Shown: piece after piece, positions 14,510 through 26,372 of the stretch
Layout of the letters: each line of letters starts with the position of its first letter
Numbering within the stretch: position 1 is the first letter of the stretch
NCBI GenBank assembly: GCA_018881555.1
Contig: JACAXG010000063.1
Location: 2,753,930-2,817,929, forward strand
Reading direction: 5' to 3'
DNA length: 64,000 nucleotides
Source: Amblyornis subalaris
Lineage: Eukaryota > Chordata > Aves > Passeriformes > Ptilonorhynchidae
Notes under the pieces: generated by a model
Seen by the model: only the letters and a program-made list of their open reading frames with translations
Database searches by the model: none
Told to the model about the DNA's origin: nothing
Translations under genes and position numbers: made by a program

Positions 14510-14564
14510 GGCCGAGGCGGCGGCGGCAGCAGCAGCGGCAGGAGCGGCGGGGCTGAGCGGCTGA
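14502..14564 (+). promoter_or_regulatory. Upstream ORF 1, 20 codons, alanine-rich
   Basis: An ATG with A at -3 and G at +4 (strong context) opens a 20-codon frame rich in alanine, ending at TGA. It is in the same frame as the HIPK3 coding sequence once exons 1 and 2 are joined, but terminates before it. If the transcription start is upstream of 14,502, it would be the first ATG met by scanning ribosomes. Peptide function is unlikely; a role in translational control is inferred. Confidence 0.45.
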
Positions 14565-14602
14565 GCCCGGCCGGAGCGGCGCTTCCCGGAGCGCTCCCGG
14601 AC

Positions 14603-14659
14603 ATGCCCAGGGCGGCGGCGGCAGCTCCAGCGCGGACGCCAGCGCGGCCCGACCCGTGA
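14603..14659 (+). promoter_or_regulatory. Upstream ORF 2, 18 codons
   Basis: A second upstream ATG opens an 18-codon frame rich in Ala, Arg and Pro. Its TGA stop (14,657-14,659) ends two bases before the exon 1 donor, so the ORF is complete within exon 1. It lies entirely inside the spliced 5' UTR regardless of exact start-site choice upstream of 14,600. Translation is unproven. Confidence 0.4.
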
Positions 14660-16129
14660 AGGTGAGCGGCCGGCAGCGAGCGGGGCCGGCCCCGGCGGGC
14701 GCGGAGGGGCGCCGCCTCGGCCGGCGGCGTTCGCGCCCTGCCCGCGGGGGGCTCCGGGCAGCCCCGACCCCCCTGCCCGGGGCAGCGCCGCCGGCCTGGC
14801 CGAGCGCGNCGGCGGGGAGCGGGCAGCGCCGCGTCCCCTTCCTGGCGCCCTCGACGGCGCTCGCCCCGCCGCGTCCCCGAAGTTTCCCCTTCCCCGGCGC
14901 GGCGAGGCGCCCACCCCGAGCCGCCCCGGGTGCCGGGCGAGGCCGCCGCCGCCCGGCGGGGGAGGCGTGGCCGCCCCTCGCCCGTTCCCGGCGGCGGCGG
15001 CGCTGCCCCGCTCCCCTCCGGGCGCGCCGCCTCCTCCTGCGCCTTGTATGGAGCGCCGGGGCCGGCGGGGGGTCCCGGGGTGGCGCCGGGCGCGGCCGCG
15101 GCTCCGCCCGCTCCGGGTCCTGCTCGGCTGCCGCCGCCGCGGTGGCTCCTCGCAGTCCCGGCGGGACGCGACCCTCGCCCCTGACCCCCGAGGAGAGACC
15201 CGCGGGACCCGCGCTGTGGGGGAAGCTGGGGCGGCCAATGGTGCCCGGGGCCGGTACAAATAACAACAACTGGAAAGGAAGTGGACGCTTTAAAATTTGG
15301 TCAGTTCCCAAGAACGAGCTCCGTGAAAACAGAGGGGTTTATTTGCTGGAGGCTTTACCGTAATGGTTGCGGCAGGGATTGTGCGGGGTTTGTTCTGGAT
15401 TCGTCGTGGTATCAATTGTAAAGCTGGCAGGTGCGTTTACGTGTGTTTGACGCTGTAGGAAATAGTGATGAGTTTGTAAAAATGATTTTTATTTAAATTG
15501 AGCCTTCAATCGTCAGTGCGATGTGCTTACATGTATATAAAGAGCTTTCTTTTGAGCCTATACTTTTGTTACTAACTGTTGCATCTGACTTAAAATGTCA
15601 GAAACTGCGATTGTTTCCTTTTTTGTTAACTTAGTTTTTGGGACTCCAGGGCTTGACTTTCCAGAAATTATGTGGCCCTTTGATGTTTTTTTGCCTTTTC
15701 CTACTTGTGTACCACTTTGTTTATTTCGGTTATTTTAGTGTCTTTAAATTGTGGGGAATGTTAACATGAGAGGCAATTACTTTAGGTAAAGCTGCAGTTG
15801 TTGATAACAATGCATGTTTCTGTGACTGTTGTTTTTCTGCCCAGTATTACCTCCCATTACATCATTTGCAAAAAGTTCTAAGCTCTGATTGATGTCACAC
15901 GAAGTAGGAAAGCTCAGATGAACCGTGAGGACTTNCTGACATAATTATTCCATAACAGAGTTAATTTGCTAAAGGTTCCTATAAANTAAGTTTAAAATAC
16001 ACCCGGTAACTGTCTAATAAGCGTGGCAGCCAGCAGAGAGATTAATTAAGCACCTGGAAAATAGGTCAATACTGTATTACGGGGTGGCATGGTGAGATGG
16101 CAAATAAATGGAGCAAAGTGTTAACGTGG

Positions 16130-16420
16130 ACTTAGCGGGGGAAAACTGATCCTGATGGAGCGGCGGTGCCGCTTTATCTGCGCTGCCGCGGACCTTTTAT
16201 GGTAGCGCGCGGAGAGGGGGTGTTCGCAGCCCTGTGAAACAGCGCTCGGAGTTCTCACTCCGTGCGCTTCTTGCTGGGGGCTTCTCTCGTAGTGCTAGTT
16301 CACTTGCTTTCTCAGGGCGTGGCACTGGTTGTGTTTGTAAATTATTTTTCCGTAGATATATTTGGCTGGATGTTCTAATTCCGATTGTGGTGGTGGTGGT
16401 GTGTGTCTCTCCGGGCTTGG
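16130..16420. promoter_or_regulatory. Secondary CpG-rich cluster in intron 1
   Basis: Roughly 20 CpG dinucleotides lie within about 290 bp, flanked on both sides by CpG-poor DNA and separated from the main island by about 900 bp of AT-rich sequence. It includes a short perfect hairpin (GCGGC-GGT-GCCGC, about 16,161-16,173), the GC-rich string around 16,180-16,210, and a GTG-repeat edge near 16,388. It could be an alternative HIPK3 promoter or an enhancer. No TATA box or convincing alternative first exon was identified. Confidence 0.4.
16386..16402. repeat. Short (GTG)n repeat
   Basis: About five tandem GTG/TGG units next to the intron 1 CpG cluster. Simple sequence. Confidence 0.7.
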
Positions 16421-17446
16421 GGACAGTTTGTAATTGGACAGATTCCATGAGCTGGAATAAAGTTTCATTGAAAAATTGCTCGGGAAGCTGCCCCCTGACC
16501 TGTGGTCTCTGCGGCACTTGTGATTTTTCTTTGTTTCAGGTTTTTCTTGTGTTTGCACGTTTNCTCCCTCCTCTCTTTCAAACAACTACCTACAGAAACA
16601 GGGAAATGAGACCGGCTCCTGCATAACAAGATAGCAGAGACAAAGACGGGGTGTGGGGAAGAAGAGTGAGCTTGCAACTCATCTTACAGAACTAACTGAT
16701 AGAAATACTGGAATTTGCATGTGCTGCTTTTCTCGTTGTGTTCTACAATTTGTGGCAGTTGCTTCAAAAGAAATGCTGTTTTGGAGGTGATTTTTCAAAA
16801 AGTGTCTGTCGGATTGATTGCATCCGTTAAAGTGGATGGGAGGCTGAGCAGCACTTCTAGAGGTAGAGGGCTGTATCTTACAAGCTTCTGGGTGGAACAG
16901 AATTAACTGCTTAATTCTTGTGAAAACCCCAATCTAAACATGTNGGATTGTCAGGTTGTGTTTTTCCAAGCTTGTGTGTTTAGGTATATACATCTCTTTG
17001 TACTATTTTAAGGGATTGCACACTTCCTGTTTTTAGAATAGGTTTTTTTTTACCAGTATAGGTTCTCTTTCTTGTATTTTCTCTTTTGCCAGGATGCTGA
17101 TCGTAGCAACAAAGGCCCTTTTGACAAAGCGGTGTGTTTTGAAACTGGAATTTTGTAGTTGGCTTTCTTATATGTGAGGGGGGAGAAGGGCAGCATTGGT
17201 AACGGGAACAGCACTGTCATTTGAGGCTAAACATATATTTTGGAGGAATGTTAAATACAGAAGGAGAAATTCCTCNTAGTTGAGCTGAATTTCACTGTTG
17301 CAGTGTGAGGTCTGTGAGGTGGTGTGGCATACACATACAGAATGGTTACTGTAGGCGCTGTCACTTTCTGCACGGAACTTTGGGGAATAAAGCAGAGGAC
17401 AGCTATGCTTTATTTTTTTTTATTAGCTAAGCTTTAGCCTCTCTGA

Positions 17447-17467
17447 ATATATATATATATATATATA
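17447..17467. repeat. (AT)n microsatellite
   Basis: About ten uninterrupted AT units in intron 1, probably length-polymorphic. Confidence 0.9.
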
Positions 17468-19745
17468 ATGATTTCATCCAATATGCAGAAGCATTACAGC
17501 TGAGTTAAACTGCTCTGACTGACTGAAGTACGAGTTGGGCAGAGCAGGCCTGGGAGTCACTTCATGATACTTAGTCAAGGGAAGAAGAAATGTGTGAGTA
17601 GGATGGTGGTGCTACCAACATTCTTCCGAGTTTGCTGTTGAATTTTGTGGAATAGTATCCACCTTTAAGACCTCAAAGAAGCTTGTTTGTGCCGTTTTGC
17701 ATTTTCCAAGTTCCCAAGTCACTGAAATNTTGTATTTCTTCAGATCCCTTCGCTGACAATCAGAGGTGGAGTATAAAATAATGTATTACTTTTAACAGAT
17801 CTCGAAAGAAAAGCTAATATTTTTGATAAGTGTGANATAAGTCTTTAGGTGTCTGAAGCTGTATTTCGGCACCCTGGCTGGGCTAAGCACAAAACCAAAC
17901 ATGAAGAAATGAGCAAGGATGGGCACTGAGCATGTTCTAAATGGCTGCTGTGTGCAGTGCACCTGAAATGACCATGTTAACTCTATTTACAGCAACTTCA
18001 AATAACTGGTGCTATGATATGGGTTAGTAATGGGTTACCTTTTCTGACTTCTACGGGCAGTGAACACCCTCTGTTTAACCTGAAATAACCTATAATGAAG
18101 GATAAATCCTGGGAAATCCTGTTACCTGGTCTTGGCTTCCCCTGCCCCCTNTATAGACTGTTTTAATTTAGACCCTCTACCTCTCACAGAATTTTAGAGA
18201 AGTTGTAGCTCTGTTTGTCTTCAGAGTTACTCAGTTTTGAGTGACAGGTGAGCAGGGGAACAACANGTTACTGTGAAAGTGGATTTTAGTTGGTGACTTT
18301 ATTTGATAATGTAGTATTTTCTGTAGGGTAGGTCCTNCCCCCAATTCTTCAGTTGTTTGATTTCAATATAGTGAATATTGAAAAAGATGACAGGAGTTGG
18401 TGTGAGTCTTGGGTTTAGATGCAGTTTTAGGATAATCTTTGTAATGTTTTGCAGTATTTTTTCATGGTATATCACTATTTTTTTTCATATAGTGTCTTAA
18501 TATTCCACTTCATTTTNGAGAGTGGGTAATTTCTGACAGAAGGGAATTAATCTCTAGCATAGCAGTTGTGCTTGGAAAAGGAAGAGGAGCCAAATAGCTG
18601 AACTGTTTTTCAAGTAAGTCAACTCAAGTAGCTTAGGTCTTTTTTTTTCTTATGCTGTGACTTAGTGTAATTTCAAAGTACTTCTCCCTATATTATTAAC
18701 ATTACATATTTAATAGTTCCAGCATTATGTAAACTTTNTGTGCAGTCTTTTATCACCTTATGTTTTCAGAAAAAGATTAGAAAATCATTCCTTTTTGTAC
18801 ATAAGAAATATAATCTTTTTTTCCCCTTTTCTTCAGCTCTCTTGTGGTCTACAGTATTTGGGTATACCAGGAAAATGTTAAATTNAAGTTCCAAAACAGA
18901 ACAATAAAATAAGATGCAGTCAAACATCCAAAGACAAAACAGACATAAGAAATATTTTCCTATCTTTTAGAATGATCAAAGCTACAGCAACTCCCAATAT
19001 TAAAAAAGTAATTGGATTCTTATGTACAGAGAACTCTTATTGCATGTTAGGAGGGGCACTCCCATCAAAAAAGCTATCTTTAAAATCAGTAATCTTAAAC
19101 ACATATGACTCTTTTCATTCTGGTTGGAATAATTTAGTAGTTCTAGGAAACTTTTTAGTGCTTTTTAAAGCACATTACAAATTAAATACAAATAATGTTT
19201 TTAATGTAAAAAGTCANTTATTGTCAAATGAAAATCTCCTTTTGTTTGTATAAACATCACTTGCTGAATACATATGGTACTGTAGTAACCACCCATTTAG
19301 AATAAGCGGTGGGAAATTGAGGGACAAGAAAGCTCAGGTCCTGATACCTGTGCAGAGTCCCATAAACATCCCTGTTGAAAGAGGAGGATGTAGCTGCTGG
19401 TTGGAGATGGCCACGGCCACTTTTCCAGGCGTGTTGGAAACCTCCCTCTGTAATCCACGGATGTGAGCGTGTCAGTGCCCTCCTCTGTGCCGGGGCTGTG
19501 CTGCTCTAGGTTACCATCCTGTGCTGGCCTGCAGCTGTTCTTTGTGACCGGGACACTAAACTTCCAGGGAACTTAAATTGCTGGGTGAGGCAAGATTTTT
19601 ATCACAAAGCTTGGCTTGGCTATTCCCTTGCCTTGGGGCAAGCGGCCACCAGTACCTGAGAGAATTTGCTTTGGCTTATTTGGGAAGTTTTGCTTTAGTT
19701 TGACTTGACTCTTGGTTGGGAGGTGAGCTGTGAGATGGAAGTGAG

Positions 19746-19777
19746 TCTCCTCTCCTCTCCTCTCCTCTCCTCTCCTC
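19746..19777. repeat. (TCTCC)n pentanucleotide repeat
   Basis: Six perfect TCTCC units plus TC. The tract is entirely pyrimidine on the plus strand and purine on the minus strand. It interrupts an otherwise open minus-strand frame at 19,573-19,998, which is therefore unlikely to be a gene. Confidence 0.9.
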
Positions 19778-20769
19778 GTGTGCGCTTCATCTTGCAGTGA
19801 TGAAGTGAGATGGCAAAACTGGTCCCTGGGCAGGAAAAAGTGCCAGGAGAGCAACTTCAGCTGGGATTGCAATAACTGCTGCAGCTGTGCTTCGTGTGGG
19901 GCTGGAGTGTCCTCATTGCAAAGATGTTTGCTGCTTTTATTAGCGTGACCAGATCCCTCCAGGCCTGCTCCCTGGGGTCTGTGGATGTCAGCTGACATCT
20001 GAACCTCTCCCTGCTCCTGCTGAAATAGACTGAAACAAGTGCCTGCCTGCAGAGAGGACCCAGTGCAGGCTCAAGGGCTCGATGAGGAAGCTCACCTATA
20101 AAGGCAAAACTGCAGAGAGAAAATTACTTCAGTACTGATAATCATTAGAAAGTTCATAAGGGAAGAAAAGAAACTGTTCTTACTGGTGATCTAAGCTTCC
20201 TTTGAAAGATAAGAGTAACCACTAGTATCAGGTATTCATAAAAGTTATCTATAAACACAATTTTATCTAAAGCTTTATTAATCTAATTTTATGGAAGTAA
20301 TTTATTTTTTCATGTGTAGATACAAAACCACCTTTCTTCTCTTGTGTTTCCACAGTCTCAACATGTTGTTTACTACTTTGTTTTGGTCCTTTGTCAGCAT
20401 TTNAAAAAAAAAAAAGCTATGTTAACCTTTACCTAATTCCACTAGTTTGAGTAAAATGTATTAATTTTTTCTCCCCTCTTTCCTATGGTGCAGATTTTGT
20501 CTGTATTGGCACAATTGGTGGAACTTACACAATTTCCAGGAGGCTTTTTAGTTGTTTCTTGTAAGATGCCTTTCTGCCTTTTTGACTGAAGCTCTTAATG
20601 TGCATCATTGTCTTGTAAACATCTTCCTTCCTGTGTTTTCCTAGAAACTTTGGTCATCTGCTACTTTTTACGCCTTTCCTTTTTTCTTTTTTAAACTGTT
20701 GGACTTGGTTGCTTGTCTACAGTCTGTCTGTTCCAGTTGAGAAGTTTTTTCCACAGCTTGTTTTTGAAG

Positions 20770-20825
20770 ATTTATAGGGATTGTATAGGGCTGGAAGAGG
20801 TCCTCAGATGATCTTTGTTTTTCAG
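20770..20825 (-). mobile_element. Possible degraded CR1 3' end (antisense)
   Basis: The stretch 'ttatagggattgtatagg' followed by 'ggctggaagaggtcct' and 'cagatgatct' resembles the reverse complement of a CR1 3' tail: ATAGAATCATAGAAT-like repeats, then 'gggttggaagggacct', then 'agatcatct'. It is short and diverged, so the call is tentative. Confidence 0.35.
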
Positions 20826-21877
20826 CATTTGAATCTGTTAAATATGGGAATTTTGGTGTTTGACATCTTGTGAAGCCCTTCAGAAGGAACCACCTTTGTT
20901 CCTAAGAGGAGAAAAAAGCTCTTTGTCTCCTTTTTTCTTATCTTTTAATACCAACTTATTTTGTGATTCATGAAATTAGTTGGTATTCAGCCTAATAGGA
21001 ATGGATTGCTTTTATGAGATGCTAAAGGGTGATTTTAATAACTTTTCCTTATGGCTTTTGTAATGATGGTATGGGCTGGCTCCTTCCTTTGGACTGTGTC
21101 AGCTCTGAGCCCAGCAAGAGGACATGGTGGGAAGTTTTCCCAAGAAATACTTTGGGAGCTCTTTGTGACAAATGCTCTTTGAAACTAAATGTGTTTTTAA
21201 AACTCTATTGCAGAGATGTCAAAACATTCTTTTGAAGATTAAAACAAGAGTGGCTGTTAAAAGTTTATTTATGCTACAAATGGAAAGATTATTAAACATG
21301 GAAGGGAATACAACAGAGGAAAAAATGTATGCACATTTATCAGTATTATTATGGCCCCCAGCTAGTTGGTCATATGCTGTATGTAACCTCACTTTTCTTT
21401 TTGTATGTTTTCTGTAATTAAACCAATAAGTTTCTTTGCTAGGGGAGAGGGAGAAATTTCTTGCCCTGGTGGCTTTGGGAGACATTATAATATGAGTTAT
21501 TATTGATTCATTAGGAAGCAGAAGGCTGATCCTTCTGTGAGAGAATATGCATTTCTAATGTGCTGATATTTACCTGTAGAAAACACTGCTTCCTCCACAT
21601 CCTTAGAAAGCTGAAAGAAGCAGTAAACACCTCTTTTTCCTCTGTTTTTAATTCACTGTTCTACATATGCCATGTCTAATTAATACAGTTGTTTCCAATA
21701 AGTAACTGATGCTATTTTCATGATGATATTGCTTACAAGGAAAGAAAAACACCTGTTATATAAAAGCAGAATATTCAAACCACTTTTAAATAAGGAATTT
21801 TTATTGTGGGAAAAATACTGTGACTTTAAAGAGGGTTTTTTTAATGTATATAAATGTCTGTGTATATATAAAAATAC

Positions 21878-21938
21878 CTTTCAAACATACACTTACTGTG
21901 TGTATGTGTATTTACCTCAGTCTGTATATGTTTGAAAG
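21878..21938. repeat. 12-bp perfect inverted repeat, 61-nt hairpin
   Basis: CTTTCAAACATA at 21,878-21,889 is exactly complementary to TATGTTTGAAAG at 21,927-21,938, enclosing a 37-base loop that can itself form a CATACAC/GTGTATG pairing. The overall length is similar to a miRNA precursor, but 12 bp of stem is shorter than usual for one. Confidence 0.6.
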
Positions 21939-24900
21939 TTGTTACTGGGTGTAGCTGGGGCAACTGACCTGAAAAACTGCAGCAGAAAAAGGTCAAGACA
22001 AGTATGTTGGAGTAGTTGCCTTAATTATTTTACAGTTAAGTCAGTTTTAGAACAAATAAAGGCTAAAGTTCCTATTTACTCTGACATTTTTGTTGCAGAA
22101 GAAATTGAATATGCTCTAGGTGTGCTGTCTTGACAACTCAGCAACCACTTGATCATGACATTCTTGTTGGCCCTCTTGGAAAAGGGACTGATTTTTCCAT
22201 GTATTTGGGGAAAGTTTTAACTCAAATATCGCTTACTGCCGGGTAGGAATGTGTAGGAAACAGTTTTATTCACCTCCTTGGTACAGGAGAGCCTGATTTG
22301 CAAATTTCTGCATCGCATGTCAGACTCAATGAGCTCAACAGGTTATTTGTGTGTGCACTGTTGCAAATTTAATGTGCAAGTCTGTGGGGAGAACAGGGCT
22401 GTTGTTGTACTGGTGTGTGGTTTGGTTTTTTGCTTTTTTTTTGTCCAAGTGAAAATCTTTTCTAGTAAGAAGGAGAAGGATAATTTTGGATGAATTTCCT
22501 CCAGTTTGAGTAGTTTAGAGGACCTCATGAACTTTATGGAAGTAGGCCCCCTTCATGTGCATGCAGATGTGCTGGCATGCCAGACATTCTGTGAGGGTGA
22601 AGGGGCAACAAAGAAAACAGCCATCTAGGTTTATGTTCTTACAGGAGCTGCGTTTGATATTGTCTAGAGCTATTCTAAAATGAAACTGCTAAATAAATTT
22701 CTCAGCTGCATTGGTCCATTTCTGGTTCTAACAAAAGCTTTATTTCTGCTTTAGGGAAGGCAGCAAATCTTTTGGAAATACATCAATGGAACCAGTGTGG
22801 CTTTAGGTCCTGCCTCTCTACTCGCCCCGGTCCCTCTTGCTGCATTGAAGGCTGACAGGCAGTAGCAGTAGTTTGAACAGATCCTTCAGCACTGCTGTGG
22901 TGCAGAACCCAAAGGTGTGGGCTCTCCTAAACACCACTGCTGGGGACTTTTATTTGAGTGGGCCTGCTGTTTTCAGGTTCAAACAGAATTAGTCTTTTAA
23001 AAGAAGAGATTAGGCTGGTGAAGCCCTGGCTGGCTGAAATGCGCTGTTTATGTTGATGGTGGCACATTCTGTTTTGGAGGGCATGTTCTAATTGGGGCTG
23101 GTGGCCAATGCTGCACTGCCTGTGCTTGCTTTCCAGTAGCATAACAGCATCTTGCCCAGAAGAAAAAGAAGTGTTTGAAGTATTGTTTCATTTATCTTTT
23201 TAGCTGTGATTGCAGTCATATTGGTATCACAAGATTTAGCTTTTGATATTTGTGGAAAATATGAATAAAGCAGTTGTATTCTTGAGTACTGCTACTGCTG
23301 TTAATGGCAGCATTGAGTCACAGGAGTTCACTCTGGTATTTTATGTAAAATGTTTGTGTTCAGTATATGGCGTCAGTTCTGTTTCCAAGTGTTGAGACAA
23401 TGCTGCAATTGAGACTGGTTTGTATCACACTTAAATGAATTTGTATTTTCGGTTTCTGATATCAGTGCAACATTGGTGGTGTCTGACTAAAAATTTCTCC
23501 AGTGTTGCACAAACCTAAGTCAGCCCTGTAACATTTTGCTCAGGTGGTCAGTAATTAAGTGTTACAACTGCAAAGTTGTATCGTTGTATCATTTGCTTCC
23601 CACTGAAACTCTCCCGGGCTTGGAACCAACGTTTGGCCTTTCAGCCTCGACCTTTGCCACTGACCTGTGCAGGACTGAGGTTTCAAGTCGGGCAGAGGCT
23701 ACATTGGCTCAGCTGAATTCTCTTGGTGTACGACGGGCCAAAATTCCTGAGCTCTGAAATATCTCATATGTTTTAATCAAAGCTTGTAATGATTTCTTTT
23801 GTCATTGAACTGTGACTCTGGTTGCTATCGTAGAACCGGGTGTTGGCTCCTTTGGTGAGGTACCATCAGCTGCTGCTGCATCTCCTGGTTCTCTGTGGTG
23901 CAGTGTGTGTGTACCTGTGCAGTTTGTGTCCAGAATTGCCCATGGTTATGTGAGGAAATGATTTATACAGCATGTGTTACTTGAAACACCTTGGTGCTTT
24001 CTGCTTTGCTCTGCTCTCTCCCTTCTGTGGGTCACAGATATGCTCATAGAGCTGGTTTTGAGGTGGCCAGAGGGTGGGACTCCCTGGACTTGTATTTCTG
24101 GACACTTTGCACTCTCTGTGGGTATGTTTTCCATTATAAATTGCATGAAACCTTAATTGCCAGTGCTTTGTTATTAATTGTACAGCTGGAGTAAGGGAAT
24201 TCCTCAGGGTGAAGAGGTCATGGGTATGAAAGTACTTGCATCAGTACAGCTTGTTCGGCTACATATCCAAAATAAACAATAACATAGAGGTGCTGCTACT
24301 ACTGGTAATAAACTCTCTTCTGGGGGGAAAGAGAGGGCAACTAATTCAGCTTTGTATTTGCTAAATAACTTGAGAAGTTGAGTGGCACGTAATATAAAAA
24401 GAGCAATTGTTTTACCTGGGAAAAATGACGGTATCCTTACAGTGTTTCCAAAGCGATGCACAACATAAACAAAACATTTCATAACTGGCACTGCTCAAAC
24501 TGTGCATTTGCAGGAAGTTACCGAGCTCTTAGGAAGCTTCCCTCGATGCCCAGCTGCACTGGGAGGAGGATGCGAGTGTGTTGGAACCGGTTCTTGCCGA
24601 TGGAGGCCTGGAAGAAGTTGGAAAACAAGTTTTCTGGAGTTACAATTTAACTCTGAGGTGGCTGCCGTTGGCAGGGCTTTGCCTGCCGGGAATTTACTAC
24701 ACCAGGAACAAGGTGGTGATTGCCCTGCTGGAGGCAGGTAGAAGGAGCTGTGTATTTTGCAGCTGAATTAATGGTGTAGTGTGGCAATTTCTCCTGAGCT
24801 CCCCTGCGGTGGGCTTATTAACCAGTTACTTTGCCACACACCCCCCTCACTCAGTCATGTGGAAATGTCACTGTCTAGTTAATTATTAATGGTGGTCAGG

Positions 24901-26239
24901 CCTGGAACAGCCTGTGCTTCTCGAGGTTGTCACAGTCTGCCAAATTGGTCATGTTCCTGAATTTGCCTAGAACTGCCTGAGAAAGCTGGAGACATAACTT
25001 TAAGAAGAGCATTGTTACAGTTAGGTGAACATTAGCAAGATGTTAACCAGACGTGCCCCGCCTCATTTCGCTGAGACACCTCTGTGTGGTTCACTGCTCA
25101 GTTTCTGTAGAGAGAAACTTGACTGGGGGGGACAAACTGTGAAGTGCTTCCTGTTCACTGAAATTACTTTGTGAAAATGGAGTTAGTAATTTATTTAAAG
25201 GAATAAACAATGAACTTACTTAGTTGGAATAAGTTTACTTCATTACTTTGTTCATATTTTCTGCAGAAGCACAGAAGTCACAGTCTTACCTCTGATCAGA
25301 AGTCGCATGTTCTGAATGGTTTAATGTTTAATAAGCTAAGTTTTCCCAGTTCTCTCTGGTTCAAACCAAGAAGACTCATTCCTTTGAAGGAAGCCTATCT
25401 AGAGGTAATAACAGTTGGTAGGTGTCTCGGGACAGCCTTTCTTTTGCACATTCCTTGCAGTATTTGCTAGCACTGAGGTGGGATACAGCGTCCTCGGTAT
25501 TGGAGAGTACAAGCTGGAGAACTCCAGAAACAACATCAGCTTGCGTGTACCACTGCCCAGGAGCAGTCACTGTGCTGGAGTGAAGTTGTTATGGTCTCTT
25601 TGCACTTGGGGAAGGAGAAGAGGGCTTTAAAAATGTGTGTAGGGGGAATGGACAACTTCTCTGAGAGTAAAACTGAAAGTTAAGTGTGAAGTTACTCAAG
25701 TAGCCACTGTCACCTGGGGATTGCACTTTTCAGTCCATTTTCTGATGGTTTTGTTTACTCTGCTTTGGTTTNTATCCTGGAGGCGTCTTGCAGTGCATGC
25801 ATTTGGTTTTTATTTTAAATCAAATTTAACTGGAAGATGTGCACCAGCTGCTTGTGAGTGTTCAGGCTCAAGTAACTTCCCTGAAATGAGCACTGAAGGT
25901 TTCTCTTTAGCACTGGTTGCTTTGCTCTACACATCCCTCTCTGTCTGCTGCTGGACTTGTTAATGTACATGTAGTCTGACAAGCTTCAGTTTGTATGACG
26001 AAGTGGGAATACTCATTAAAAACTATGCAGAAAGATGTATATACTCAGTGAAATGTTTTGTGATGGGGGAAAAGAAAGATCCACTCTTTGCTAGGTAAAT
26101 ATGCTGTGTAGTATTTTCTTCTGCCAGGAGACCTGGTTGAAAAAAAAAAGGTGACAAAATCCCTCTGCAACACAATAACTCTTTATTCTTTCAGGTGTAG
26201 CTATCTATAGGATTGTATTGTAATCCAAATCCTGCAAAA

Positions 26240-26372
26240 TNGTTTTAAAAAAAAAAAAGCTTCCAAACCCAACAACAAATCAAGCCAGTAAGGGAAACAA
26301 TCAAAAAACCAAACCACCCCCTCCCACAAAAACCCCCACATCTCCAAAGCAACAAAAAACCCCTTACAACAC
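26240..26372. repeat. A/C-rich low-complexity tract
   Basis: About 130 bp is composed almost wholly of A and C on the plus strand, with runs such as AAAAAACC and CCCCCTCCC. An N at 26,241 marks its left edge. It lies about 3.3 kb upstream of exon 2. There is no coding signal. Confidence 0.7.

Larger units (their letters stand above)
14470..14661 (+). other. HIPK3: HIPK3 exon 1 (non-coding 5' UTR)
   Basis: The 3' boundary is well defined: GTGAAG followed by GTGAGC, a near-consensus donor with GT at 14,662-14,663. The 5' end is only estimated, from the YY1-type motif. Exon 1 joins exon 2 two bases upstream of the HIPK3 ATG. Reading upstream from that ATG across the junction, the frame is open with no ATG until an in-frame TGA at 14,562-14,564. 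This supports the ATG in exon 2 as the first in-frame start and exon 1 as untranslated. The exon is extremely GC-rich and holds two short uORFs. Confidence 0.7.
13850..15260. promoter_or_regulatory. HIPK3: CpG island promoter of HIPK3
   Basis: Base composition changes abruptly from AT-rich to extremely GC- and CpG-rich at about 13,850 and reverts by about 15,260. GC boxes (GGGCGG and its complement) are numerous, for example around 14,160-14,250 and 14,400. No TATA box is apparent. A YY1-type motif and the exon 1 donor lie inside. This is the usual layout of a broadly expressed, TATA-less vertebrate promoter with dispersed initiation. The very long open frames here on both strands result from the GC-rich composition, which makes stop codons rare; they are not genes. 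One N is at 14,809. Transcription from the opposite strand is common at such islands but is not shown by the sequence. Confidence 0.9.

Noticed and set aside
13935..15311. 458-codon open frame on the minus strand, and several 100-300 codon frames on both strands of the CpG island
   Set aside because: They overlap in many frames, are dominated by Ala, Arg, Pro and Gly, and arise because stop codons are rare in very GC-rich DNA. No domain is recognisable.
19573..19998. 141-codon minus-strand frame
   Set aside because: It runs through the TCTCC microsatellite, which encodes a short Arg-Gly-Glu-Glu repeat. No family resemblance.
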